From Candidatus Cryptobacteroides faecihippi (lineage in GTDB: Bacteria; Bacteroidota; Bacteroidia; Bacteroidales; UBA932): a stretch of 23,378 nucleotides of DNA. How positions within the stretch are numbered: position 1 is the stretch's first letter; every line of letters begins with the position of its first letter. Shown here piece by piece: positions 1 to 6,962 of the stretch. A model generated the notes under the pieces. The model was not told the DNA's origin. It saw only the letters and a list, made by a program, of their open reading frames with translations, and made no database searches. Position numbers and translations under genes: made by a program. The stretch is taken from contig JAGHSC010000020.1 of NCBI GenBank assembly GCA_018066065.1, positions 1 to 23,378 on the forward strand, given 5' to 3'.

Positions 1-1537
1 GTCCTTCGTCGATGCCCTTGCGGATGAGCTCTGCGTAGCCGATCCATTTCCTGGCAATCTCAGTCTTCTCTGCAGCAGCAGCCATCTCGGCGTAGCGGAT
101 CATTCCAAGGTTGCATGGAACGTTGGCGTAGAGAGTGTAGGCATTCATCGCAGCCTCGGTCTCTCCATAGAGCATGTTGTCCTTCATGAACGAAAGCTCC
201 GGATTCTCGAAGCACCATTCGATCCACTTGGCTGCTTCCTCGATGTAGGTCCAGTTTTCCTTGACGTACTCAGGGGTTGCTCCTGCATTCTTCCAGGTGA
301 GCCAGTTCGCCATCATCATGAGGCCGTGGCCATCTGTCTCCTGGTTCCCGAGGTTCTCATATTCATCGCCGAAGCGCTTCTTCGTGTACCTGGTAGGCCA
401 TGCTCCCTGACCTCCGTCCGGGTCGTCGCAAAGAGCCGGGACGCCGATCTTGGTGAGCAGCTGCGAGTAGATGAGCGGCTTGTTAGGCATGACGCTGTAG
501 TGTCCCGGGATGATTTTGCCTCCCAGTGTGAGGCCGTTCTCCGGGTAGTACATCATCCACTTGTTGCCGAAGAGGCAGGCTGCAACAGCCTTCTGCACGT
601 CGTTGTAGCCGTTGAGGCTCATGATCGCCCTTGCTGCATCGCGTGAGTAGAATGCGTCGTAGTAGGAGTTTGCAGCGATGATGTACGGGCCGAATCCATC
701 ATATCTCCATGAAGGAGCATCCTTGTAGGAGGTGTGGATCATTCCGTCGTCGTCGGTGCGCTCGCGGAGGTTCGTGATGTTGGTCTGGAGGACTCCGGTG
801 GCGATCTTTGCAAACTGGGTTCCGTTGAATCTGATGTCGGCCCTGTCTGCCTTCTCGAAAGGAAGGAGCTTGCCCTTGAAGTCGCTTTCGAATGTGTGGA
901 GGGCCTTGCAGATGGTCTTGAGCGACGCCTTTACGTCGGAAGGGACTCCAGCTCCGGCCTTGACGGTGTGAGCCTTGAAGAAGTCGTCGTCCGTGGCTTC
1001 GTCGTCGAACCATCCTGAGACGAAGACTGCCTTTGCATCCTTGTCCTTGTTGCCTTCGACCCTGATGCTCTTCACATCCTTTCCGGAAAGGGCGATCCTG
1101 AGAACGCCTCTCTCGGAACCCTCGAAGCCACCCTTGAGGCTGAGCGAACTCTGGATGAGCTGTGAATATTCAGGTTCGGCGTGGTCGCCCTTGAATGGAG
1201 CTGGGTTCTCCATCCAGATGCCGTGGATCCAGATGGTGTAGCCGATCACGAGAGGAACCGTCTCCTCCTTTCCGTCTGCATAGGTGATCACAACCTGTCC
1301 GAGGTTGTCTCCGATGAACTGGATGAGGGATGGGTTCGAGGTGCCCCAGTCGGGACATCCCTTCTCTGTGGTGAGGAATCCTCCTTCCATGTAGAGGTAG
1401 GAAGGCTTGCTGACTTGTCCGTCATTCTCCCATGGGAAGGACGGAATGGCGACCTTCGGTGAGGCAGCCGCAATCATGATGGACATGGTGACTGCGATGG
1501 CTGTCATCATGCATCTCAAGTTCGTTTTACTGATCAT
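1..1537 (-). CDS. Secreted six-hairpin glycosidase-like protein (3' end cut by window)
   Basis: The reading frame starts at the ATG at 1537 and stays open for 512 codons to the window edge, so the C-terminus is missing. Residues 1-25 look like a signal peptide: a hydrophobic stretch ending near AAAS. The next 200 or so residues look beta-rich. The second half has repeated aromatic and helical segments typical of (alpha/alpha)6-barrel glycosidases, for example WRYDGFGPYI, DGHGLMMMANWLTWKNAG and NMLYGETEAAMNAY. This suggests an exported carbohydrate-active enzyme, but I cannot name the family, substrate or catalytic residues. The start lies 24 bases after the stop of the apt-like gene on the same strand, so the two may share a transcript. 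An alternative is a non-catalytic barrel protein. The reading frame is certain; the function is moderately supported. Confidence 0.6.
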   Translation of the reverse strand, partial: MISKTNLRCMMTAIAVTMSIMIAAASPKVAIPSFPWENDGQVSKPSYLYMEGGFLTTEKGCPDWGTSNPSLIQFIGDNLGQVVITYADGKEETVPLVIGYTIWIHGIWMENPAPFKGDHAEPEYSQLIQSSLSLKGGFEGSERGVLRIALSGKDVKSIRVEGNKDKDAKAVFVSGWFDDEATDDDFFKAHTVKAGAGVPSDVKASLKTICKALHTFESDFKGKLLPFEKADRADIRFNGTQFAKIATGVLQTNITNLRERTDDDGMIHTSYKDAPSWRYDGFGPYIIAANSYYDAFYSRDAARAIMSLNGYNDVQKAVAACLFGNKWMMYYPENGLTLGGKIIPGHYSVMPNKPLIYSQLLTKIGVPALCDDPDGGQGAWPTRYTKKRFGDEYENLGNQETDGHGLMMMANWLTWKNAGATPEYVKENWTYIEEAAKWIEWCFENPELSFMKDNMLYGETEAAMNAYTLYANVPCNLGMIRYAEMAAAAEKTEIARKWIGYAELIRKGIDEG

Positions 1538-1561
1538 GTGGCTTTTTTCAGGGGGATAATA

Positions 1562-2125
1562 CTAGATGTGTGCAACGGAATGTACCGGAGCGATGCTCTC
1601 GAGGCGTTTCCTTCCTTCAAGCCCGTCGATCTCGACGATGAAGACGAACTCGGTGACCTTGATGCCATACTCCTTGCCGTCGACCTCGATCCTTATGCTT
1701 TCAAGGGATCTGGCCATCCCTTCGGCAGTGCCTCCGGTGGCTAGGATGTCATCCAGGATCGCAATCTTGAAGACACCATCTTCGATCTTTCCGGCCGCTA
1801 TGTCTGATTTTCTGTAGAAAAGCTTGTCTGAGCCGTACTCCTTCATGATCTCCACTTCCAGCATGTCGCCTTCGCTTGAAGGGAGCTTGCCTTTCTTCCT
1901 GAACGGGATCATGTTGCTCACATTCTCTGTCACGCAGAGCAGTGGCGACGCGAACAGGAAGGCTCTGGCTTCCGGAACTGCGACAGAAGGCGCCGTGATG
2001 AAGCTTCCTGTCTCCTTGATGAGATTGATGAACTTCTCCTTGTCCTGAAACAAGGGCATGATGTCTACGAATTTGATTCCCGGGGTCGGGAAGTCCTTGT
2101 AGAACTTCAAAGATTCCTCGAACAT
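1562..2125 (-). CDS. apt: Adenine phosphoribosyltransferase (Apt-like)
   Basis: This 187-residue protein would convert adenine and PRPP to AMP in the cytoplasm (purine salvage). The N-terminus has the Apt signature DFPTPGIKFVDIMPLF (residues 11-26). The loop EARAFLFASPLL (52-63) stands where Apt usually has ARGF-G. FRKKGKLP lies at 75-82, and the PRPP-binding loop ILDDILATGGT at 123-133 is intact. It is slightly longer than the usual 170-180 residues, with extra residues around 145-155. The RAF in place of RGF means some divergence, so a related type I phosphoribosyltransferase specificity is possible. The ATG at 2125 sits about 36 bases downstream of a TACCTTTG promoter element. The glycosidase-like gene follows after 24 bases. 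Confidence 0.85.
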   Translation of the reverse strand: MFEESLKFYKDFPTPGIKFVDIMPLFQDKEKFINLIKETGSFITAPSVAVPEARAFLFASPLLCVTENVSNMIPFRKKGKLPSSEGDMLEVEIMKEYGSDKLFYRKSDIAAGKIEDGVFKIAILDDILATGGTAEGMARSLESIRIEVDGKEYGIKVTEFVFIVEIDGLEGRKRLESIAPVHSVAHI

Positions 2126-2131
2126 GGTCTG

Positions 2132-2152
2132 TGTTGATAACTTTGTGGATTA
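2132..2152 (+). promoter_or_regulatory. Pair of DnaA-box-like sequences in the apt leader
   Basis: TGTTGATAA (2132-2140) and TGTGGATTA (2144-2152) are each one base from TGTGGATAA, the reverse complement of the DnaA box TTATCCACA. They lie in the same orientation, 12 bases apart, between the apt promoter and its ATG. This is sequence similarity only; AT-rich leaders can produce such matches by chance. Confidence 0.2.
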
Positions 2153-2160
2153 TTGATGTA

Positions 2161-2168
2161 CAAAGGTA
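2161..2168 (-). promoter_or_regulatory. Candidate -7 promoter element for apt
   Basis: Read on the minus strand this is TACCTTTG, an exact match to the Bacteroidota -7 consensus TAnnTTTG. It would start transcription near 2154-2157, leaving a leader of about 30 bases before the apt ATG. I see no convincing TTTG 19-21 bases upstream, so the assignment rests on the -7 box and its position. Confidence 0.4.
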
Positions 2169-2351
2169 TTCATTTTCCCTTGCATTCGGCATATTTTTGT
2201 GACCGCGACCAGCTGAAAGTTCGAGTCATCCTCTCTTGGTCCGGCTTGACTGCAGGCCTGAGGCCTTCATCCATCTGATGTCTTCTTGAAAATGAATCGA
2301 TGACGCAAATCCGGTGCAGGGGAGTGTGTACGTACTTTTAATGGTGATTTT

Positions 2352-2374
2352 GAGTGATTCTGAATGAGTCACTC
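2352..2374. repeat. Inverted repeat or hairpin in the apt-nrdD control region
   Basis: GAGTGATTC (2352-2360) pairs with GAGTCACTC (2366-2374) as a 9-bp stem with one G-T pair and a 5-base loop. It is not followed by a T run, and it lies between two divergent promoters, so a terminator is unlikely. An operator or a cruciform-prone element are the alternatives. Confidence 0.45.
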
Positions 2375-2398
2375 CTTTAATGTATTGATATGTAGCGA

Positions 2399-2427
2399 AT
2401 TAACAGGTTTTCTTCGCTGCTGTTAAT
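2399..2427. promoter_or_regulatory. Palindrome upstream of the nrdD promoter, possible operator
   Basis: ATTAACAG (2399-2406) and CTGTTAAT (2420-2427) form an exact 8-base inverted repeat with a 13-base centre, ending about 41 bases upstream of the nrdD -7 box. A related sequence, AAAACCTGTTTTAA (2514-2527), lies downstream of the promoter. Its first ten bases are the exact reverse complement of AACAGGTTTT at 2402-2411. The arrangement resembles paired regulator sites flanking a promoter. No known NrdR-box pattern is visible. Confidence 0.4.
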
Positions 2428-2468
2428 AACTTTAGGAGTTTTTTTATCCTATTGGCTGTTGAATCTGC

Positions 2469-2476
2469 TATATTTG
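2469..2476 (+). promoter_or_regulatory. Candidate -7 promoter element for nrdDG
   Basis: TATATTTG matches TAnnTTTG exactly. The nearest TTG (2452-2454) is only 14 bases upstream, so the -33 element is weak. Transcription would start near 2480-2484, giving an AT-rich leader of about 65-70 bases before the nrdD ATG at 2549. Confidence 0.5.
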
Positions 2477-2548
2477 CAGATGGATGTTTTCTTATCCTGA
2501 ACTTTCCTGTGAAAAAACCTGTTTTAAAAGTTTTTTATTTTCTCATAA

Positions 2549-4777
2549 ATGGATGTAACTGTACGAAAGACCAATGGGTCGTACGAAGAGTACGACAAGG
2601 TCAAACTAATGAATGGTATTCGTGAGGCCTACAAGACGGCCGGCGAAGAGTGTCCAGAGGCCGTGGTTATCTCGATCGCGGAAAACCTCTACATTTATGA
2701 CAAGATCACAAGCCGTGAAATTAGACGACAGGTAGAAGAAAGTCTGATGTCCATCAACAAGAAGGTGGCCGTCGCCTACATCGAGAGATTCGATGCAGGT
2801 CTCGATCTCAGGAAGAAGAGAGACTTCATCAAGGACTACATCGCTGCATCCAACGCTGCTACGGGCTCCAAGTTCGATGCCAATGCCAATGTGACCCGCA
2901 AGAACATCGTCACCCTTGGCCAGGAACTCTACAAGGAGAACAACATCAAGCAGAACCGCTACATCATGAAGGACAAGATCAAGTCCCTGTTCGGCCGCGC
3001 CATGGCGAGCCAGTACAACAAGGACCTTGAGAGCCATGTCCTCTACAAGCACGATGAGAGCGGCACGCCTGGTTACCCTTACTGCGTTGCGATCACAATG
3101 TATCCGTTCCTCGTCGACGGACTGAAGAATCTCGGAGGAGTCTCTGTGGCTCCGACGGACCTCAAGTCTTTCTGCGGTGAGTTCATCAATCTTGTCTACT
3201 CAATCTCCTCCCAGTTCATGGGGGCCGTAGCTACTCCTGAGTTCCTTATGTACCTTGACTACTTCATCAGGAAGGACTACGGAGACGACTACATCGAGCA
3301 TCTCGAGGATGTAGTTGAGATCAATGTCAAGAAGAGAACCCTTGTGAAGGTCATCGACAACTATTTCCAGCAGGTCGTCCACTCGATGAACATGCCTGCG
3401 GGAAATCGTGGCTACCAGACCGTGTTCTGGAACATCAGCTACTTCGACAAGAACTACTTCCAGGGCGTCTTCGGCGACTTCAGGTTCCCTGATGGAACCG
3501 CTCCAAAGTGGGAGACTCTCTCATGGCTCCAGAAGCATTTCATGAACTGGTTCAATGAAGAGAGGAACCACTACATCCTTACTTTCCCTGTCGAGACAAT
3601 GGCTCTCCTCACCGATGGGAAGGATGATTTCTCAGACCCTGAATATGCAGACTTCACAGCTGAGATGTGGGCTAAGGGACACAGCTTCTTCTGCTACCTT
3701 TCCGACAGTGCAGACAGCCTTGCAAGCTGCTGCCGTCTCCGCAACTCACTTTCCGACCTTGACAAGGCAGACGAGTCGCATAACCATACCACCCATCAGT
3801 ACTCCATGGGTACCGCATCCGTCTCCACAGGCTCAAAGTCAGTCATGACCATCAACCTGAACAGGCTTATCCAGCTTGCCACAAGGCGCTACTTCCTCGA
3901 GAAGAAGAGTGTCGTCCTTGAAGGTGGAAGGGCTCTCCAGAGGGGCGAGTATGACAAGAACCAGCTCTACGAATACATCAAGGAGGCTGTAATGGAGGAG
4001 ACCGAGAGGGTGCACAAGTATCAGACGGCGTTCAACGAGATCATAAAGGATTTCCTCGCAGCCAGGATGCTTGATGTCTATTCAGCAGGCTTCATCTCAA
4101 TGAAGAGGCAGTATCTGACCGTTGGCGTGAATGGTCTTACTGACGCAGCTGAATTCCTCGGTCTCACCATCAGCCCTAATCCTGAATACAACGAGTTCGT
4201 TGATGTGATCCTCGAAACCATCAACAGGTGCAACAGGAAGGACAAGACTTCCGAGTGCATGTTCAACACCGAGTTCGTTCCGGGTGAGAATCTTTCCGGA
4301 AAGAACTACAAGTGGGATCTCAAGGATGGCTTCTTTGTTTCACCTAAGCACAACATGTACAGCTCGTACTTCTACAATCCTGAGGACGACACCCTCTCGA
4401 TGATCGACAAGTTCAAGCTTCATGGAAATGACTATGTGAAGCATCTTGACGGAGGTTCGGCCCTTCACATGAATGTTGCCGAGCATCTTTCCAAGGATCA
4501 GTACAGGCAGCTTCTCAAGGCTGCTGCCCACTACGGCACGAACTACTTCACATTCAACTGCCGCAACACCGTCTGCAACGACTGTGGCTACATCAGCAAG
4601 GACACCCTCGAGGTATGCCCTAAGTGTGGAAGCCACAACCTCGACTACCTGACGCGTGTTATCGGCTACCTCAAGAGAGTGTCCTCATTCAGCGAGATGC
4701 GCCAGACTGAAGCCCTTCGCCGCTTCTACATCTCCGACGGCTCGCATGTCCGTGAGAATGCTCCTGTGGAGGCCTAG
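2549..4777 (+). CDS. nrdD: Anaerobic (class III) ribonucleoside-triphosphate reductase
   Basis: This 742-residue enzyme reduces ribonucleoside triphosphates to deoxynucleotides without oxygen, using a glycyl radical installed by NrdG. Residues 1-90 form an ATP-cone, the allosteric ATP/dATP site. The catalytic barrel follows, with the conserved stretch WFNEERNHYILTFPVET and a cysteine pair at 394-395 (SCCRLRN). The C-terminal zinc site is C676, C679, C690 and C693. The radical loop RVIGYL places the glycyl radical at Gly706. Length and domain order are normal and nothing is missing. nrdG follows after three bases, so the pair is one transcript. The upstream 423-base region carries inverted repeats that may control it. 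The enzyme marks an anaerobic or facultative lifestyle. Confidence 0.97.
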   Translation: MDVTVRKTNGSYEEYDKVKLMNGIREAYKTAGEECPEAVVISIAENLYIYDKITSREIRRQVEESLMSINKKVAVAYIERFDAGLDLRKKRDFIKDYIAASNAATGSKFDANANVTRKNIVTLGQELYKENNIKQNRYIMKDKIKSLFGRAMASQYNKDLESHVLYKHDESGTPGYPYCVAITMYPFLVDGLKNLGGVSVAPTDLKSFCGEFINLVYSISSQFMGAVATPEFLMYLDYFIRKDYGDDYIEHLEDVVEINVKKRTLVKVIDNYFQQVVHSMNMPAGNRGYQTVFWNISYFDKNYFQGVFGDFRFPDGTAPKWETLSWLQKHFMNWFNEERNHYILTFPVETMALLTDGKDDFSDPEYADFTAEMWAKGHSFFCYLSDSADSLASCCRLRNSLSDLDKADESHNHTTHQYSMGTASVSTGSKSVMTINLNRLIQLATRRYFLEKKSVVLEGGRALQRGEYDKNQLYEYIKEAVMEETERVHKYQTAFNEIIKDFLAARMLDVYSAGFISMKRQYLTVGVNGLTDAAEFLGLTISPNPEYNEFVDVILETINRCNRKDKTSECMFNTEFVPGENLSGKNYKWDLKDGFFVSPKHNMYSSYFYNPEDDTLSMIDKFKLHGNDYVKHLDGGSALHMNVAEHLSKDQYRQLLKAAAHYGTNYFTFNCRNTVCNDCGYISKDTLEVCPKCGSHNLDYLTRVIGYLKRVSSFSEMRQTEALRRFYISDGSHVRENAPVEA

Positions 4778-4780
4778 TCT

Positions 4781-5275
4781 ATGATCAAGTATGTTCCGGA
4801 GATGACCTCAGTGGTCATTGAGGAAATTCCAGACAGAGTTACCTTGGCGGTTGAGATAAGCAACTGCCAAGGTAATTGCGTTGGATGTCATTCACCGTTC
4901 CTGAGGACAGACATGGGGGAGGAACTCACCGAAGCAGCCATCGATGCCATGATTGCGGACAACTTCGGTGTGGATTGCTTCCTCTTCCTCGGGGAGGGGA
5001 AGGACATCGATTCGCTTCTTTCCCTTTCCGCTCATGTACGTTCCAAAGGGCTGCTGTCAGCTCTGTACTCAGGGCGTACCCGTGTCGAGGATGCAGTCTA
5101 CGAAGCTTTCGACTATGTCAAGGTCGGACCTTACATTGAAGAGTTCGGTCCTCTTGACTCCAAGACCACCAACCAGCGGCTCTACAGGACTTCAAGGCGT
5201 CCTGACGGCACCGTTGACAGGGAGGACATCACGTCCAGGTTCTGGAGAAAGGGCATTGACCCGAATGTAGGATAA
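4781..5275 (+). CDS. nrdG: Anaerobic ribonucleotide reductase activating protein, radical SAM
   Basis: This 164-residue radical SAM enzyme uses a [4Fe-4S] cluster and S-adenosylmethionine to generate the glycyl radical on NrdD. The cluster motif CX3CX2C is present as C29, C33 and C36 (CQGNCVGC). The start is the ATG three bases after the nrdD stop, so translation is probably coupled. The C-terminal half is typical of the shorter NrdG proteins, with VKVGPYIEEFGPLDSKTTNQR and an unusual basic, Arg-rich tail (YRTSRRPDGTVDREDITSRFW). A hairpin terminator about 20 bases after the stop closes the operon. I see no reason to expect another substrate, given the adjacent nrdD. Confidence 0.95.
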   Translation: MIKYVPEMTSVVIEEIPDRVTLAVEISNCQGNCVGCHSPFLRTDMGEELTEAAIDAMIADNFGVDCFLFLGEGKDIDSLLSLSAHVRSKGLLSALYSGRTRVEDAVYEAFDYVKVGPYIEEFGPLDSKTTNQRLYRTSRRPDGTVDREDITSRFWRKGIDPNVG

Positions 5276-5295
5276 TAGGGGAGAACGTGAAAAGG

Positions 5296-5334
5296 AAAAA
5301 GGGAGAGCGACTTCATGTCACTCTCCCTTTCTTT
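5296..5334 (+). terminator. Intrinsic terminator of nrdDG, probably bidirectional
   Basis: GGGAGAG (5301-5307) pairs with CTCTCCC (5321-5327). The stem is extended inward by GAC/GTC after one mismatch, and outward by the A run pairing with the T-rich tail. T runs follow the stem on both strands, so it could also stop transcription from the opposing tRNA-Pro. Confidence 0.8.
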
Positions 5335-5335
5335 G

Positions 5336-5408
5336 TCGGGATGATCCGACTCGAACGGACGACCCCTACGTCCCGAACGTAGTGCGCTACCAACTGCGCT
5401 ACATCCCG
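5336..5408 (-). tRNA. tRNA-Pro (anticodon CGG)
   Basis: The minus strand folds into a full cloverleaf. The acceptor arms are CGGGATG and CATCCCG and the D stem is GCGC/GCGC. The anticodon stem CTACG/CGTAG carries the loop TTCGGGA, and the T arm is GTCCG-TTCGAGT-CGGAT. The anticodon is CGG, reading CCG proline codons. Base A follows as discriminator and CCA is not encoded. It lies downstream of rpsT, separated from it by a hairpin terminator. Confidence 0.93.
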
Positions 5409-5438
5409 ATTGTCCTTGTCAGGACGAGGTTTCAATCA

Positions 5439-5465
5439 AAAGGCAGCCTTCGGGAGACTGCCTTT
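5439..5465 (-). terminator. Hairpin terminator after rpsT
   Basis: AAAGGCAG (5439-5446) and CTGCCTTT (5458-5465) form an 8-bp stem about 10 bases past the rpsT stop. On the minus strand the stem runs directly into a short T stretch (TTTTGATTG). The plus strand also carries a T run, so it may work both ways. It separates rpsT from tRNA-Pro. Confidence 0.7.
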
Positions 5466-5475
5466 CGTTTTTGTC

Positions 5476-5730
5476 TTAGCTGAGCTTGTTGATGTAGACT
5501 GCGAGACCACTCTTGAGGTTTGAAGCCTTGTTCTTGTGGATGACGCCAATCTTGGCGAGCTTGTCGATCATTGCGTAGACCTTTGGAGCACCCTCCTCAG
5601 CAGTCTTCTTGTCAGTCGTGTTTCTGAGATCGCGGATTGCGTTTCTCGTAGACTTTGCATAGTACCTGTTATGCAGTCTGTGCCTCTCGCTCTGGCGAGC
5701 GGCCTTTTTTGCAGATGCGTGATTTGCCAT
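5476..5730 (-). CDS. rpsT: 30S ribosomal protein S20
   Basis: This 84-residue basic protein binds 16S rRNA and supports early assembly of the small subunit. The N-terminus MANHASAKKAARQSERHRLHN is the standard S20 start, followed by NRYYAKSTRNAIRDLRN and the C-terminal helix of the family with GVIHKNKASNLKSGLA. Length is normal. tRNA-Glu lies 23 bases upstream on the same strand with a clear promoter, so rpsT is probably co-transcribed with it. A hairpin terminator follows the stop. Confidence 0.97.
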   Translation of the reverse strand: MANHASAKKAARQSERHRLHNRYYAKSTRNAIRDLRNTTDKKTAEEGAPKVYAMIDKLAKIGVIHKNKASNLKSGLAVYINKLS

Positions 5731-5753
5731 CGTTGTTATTTTTTAATATTTTG

Positions 5754-5825
5754 TAGTGGGTAGGAGAATCGAACTCCTATTACAGGAATGAAAATCCTGG
5801 GTACTAACCGTTATACGAACCCACC
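5754..5825 (-). tRNA. tRNA-Glu (anticodon TTC)
   Basis: The minus strand gives acceptor arms GGTGGGT and ACCCACT, the anticodon arm CAGGA-TTTTCAT-TCCTG and the T arm AGGAG-TTCGATT-CTCCT. The anticodon TTC reads GAA and GAG. The discriminator is A and CCA is not encoded. A consensus promoter lies about 40 bases upstream and rpsT follows after 23 bases, so the tRNA is probably processed out of a tRNA-mRNA transcript. Confidence 0.95.
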
Positions 5826-5864
5826 AGACTTTTATCTAAGAGGCAAATCTGCCAAATAGGTCTG

Positions 5865-5895
5865 CAAATATAGAAATTAATTTTGAGGTTTCAAA
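5865..5895 (-). promoter_or_regulatory. Promoter of tRNA-Glu/rpsT
   Basis: On the minus strand TTTG (5895-5892) is followed after 19 bases by TATATTTG (5872-5865). This matches both parts of the Bacteroidota primary sigma promoter with correct spacing. It would start transcription about 33 bases before the tRNA. Confidence 0.75.
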
Positions 5896-5919
5896 ATATT
5901 TCCAGTTTTTTCGGGAAAT

Positions 5920-6920
5920 TTATTCCTGGTCCCATTCGAATGAGTAAAGGAATGATTCTGTCTGCCTCATGAACTGTCTCTTGTCGAACTTCGCGGCATA
6001 GACCCATGCCTCGATCACGATCAGTTCCTTTCCGTCCTTGCTGAAGAATGTGTGCGAGACGAATGGACCGCCCATGAAGTCGTTCTCAACTTCCCAGAGG
6101 CCCCTGGTCTCCACGAATTCACGTCCCTGGTACTTCAGGAACTTCACTCCCGGGAGAACGAATTCGCTGGTTGTCATGTAGGTGTTGTCGAACATGCCTG
6201 GAACATTCTTCTGGAGGACTTCATTGCGCCTTTCGACGATGCTCTCTACAGTGAATGGGTCGCCTCGGGTACAGGGCACCTGTAGACGAATATTCCCTGG
6301 ATCGAGTGCTGCTTCTCGTCTGCGATCCAGATGAAGTCATCCGTGACTTTCTTGAGATTGTAGCCGACAGGGATGTGGATCTTTCCTCCAATCATGTTGT
6401 CGACTGCATCGGCAAGCTTGGTTTCCTCGTAGAGGAGGGTGTTGGCGATGACCCTGTTCCTCTCTGCCTGCTCTATCGCTGCGGTGATGACCTCTCCGTT
6501 CCTTGCAAGCACGACGGAAGCCGAGTCGCTGCATGAGGCATTGACCTGGATCACGCACTGTGGATGCGACCAGACGTCGTTCCTGTAGATCACTCCCTGC
6601 TTCTCCACATCCGGGGCGATGTTGAAGATGACGATGTTCCTGTGGTACTTGAATATGTCCGCGAAGGCAGATGCGTTGACATTGACGAGGGAGTAAAGCG
6701 GCTCTCTCTGAGGAAGATAGTCACAGTCCCTCGCGAGCAGGCCTCTGACGTCCGAACCAAGTGCGCCGTCCCACATGTCCTTCTCGATGACCACGATGAC
6801 CTCTCCAGCCTTGCCGGAAACATTTGGAAGAAGCGTCTTCTTGCTTGAGTTGCATGACGATGCGATGACGAGGGCCATGGCGGCGAAGAAGATTCTGAGT
6901 ATTGTCCTTGAATTATGCAT
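5920..6920 (-). pseudogene. DUF4837-family lipoprotein interrupted by a frameshift
   Basis: Two adjacent minus-strand frames together make one DUF4837-type protein of about 330 residues. The N-terminal part (6920 down to 6246) begins MHNSRTILRIFFAAMALV with a lipobox ending in ASSC, so the product would be a lipoprotein. It ends at a TAG soon after GIFVYRCP. The C-terminal part (to 5920) continues in the -1 frame with GDPFTVESIVERRNEVLQKN, RGLWEVENDFMGGPFVSH and EAWVYAAKFDKRQFMRQ, which are family-typical. The switch falls at about 6255-6280. No slippery heptamer is visible, so a one-base deletion or a sequence error is likelier than programmed shifting. An ATG further upstream at 6950 overlaps the -7 box, so I chose 6920. 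The function of DUF4837 is unknown. The gene follows rseP. Confidence 0.75.
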
Positions 6921-6947
6921 GATGCGTGATTTTGACTCTGTATGGTG

Positions 6948-6955
6948 CAAATATA
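6948..6955 (-). promoter_or_regulatory. Candidate -7 element for the DUF4837 gene
   Basis: The minus strand reads TATATTTG, an exact TAnnTTTG match, between the rseP stop (6963) and the DUF4837 ATG (6920). No good -33 element is seen, since that stretch lies at the end of rseP. It supports the downstream start and a transcript separate from rseP. Confidence 0.4.
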
Positions 6956-6962
6956 TGCTTTT

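Noticed and set aside
2126..2548. A cobalamin or other riboswitch upstream of nrdD
   Set aside because: I found no B12-box-like or other known aptamer core, and the predicted leader (about 65-70 bases) is too short for a large aptamer.
5276..5850. The tRNA pair as an integration site for a mobile element
   Set aside because: There is no integrase gene, no direct repeat of a tRNA 3' end, and the flanking genes are ordinary core genes.
6246..6285. Programmed -1 ribosomal frameshifting in the DUF4837 gene
   Set aside because: No X-XXY-YYZ slippery heptamer is present in the overlap and I see no stimulatory structure just downstream.
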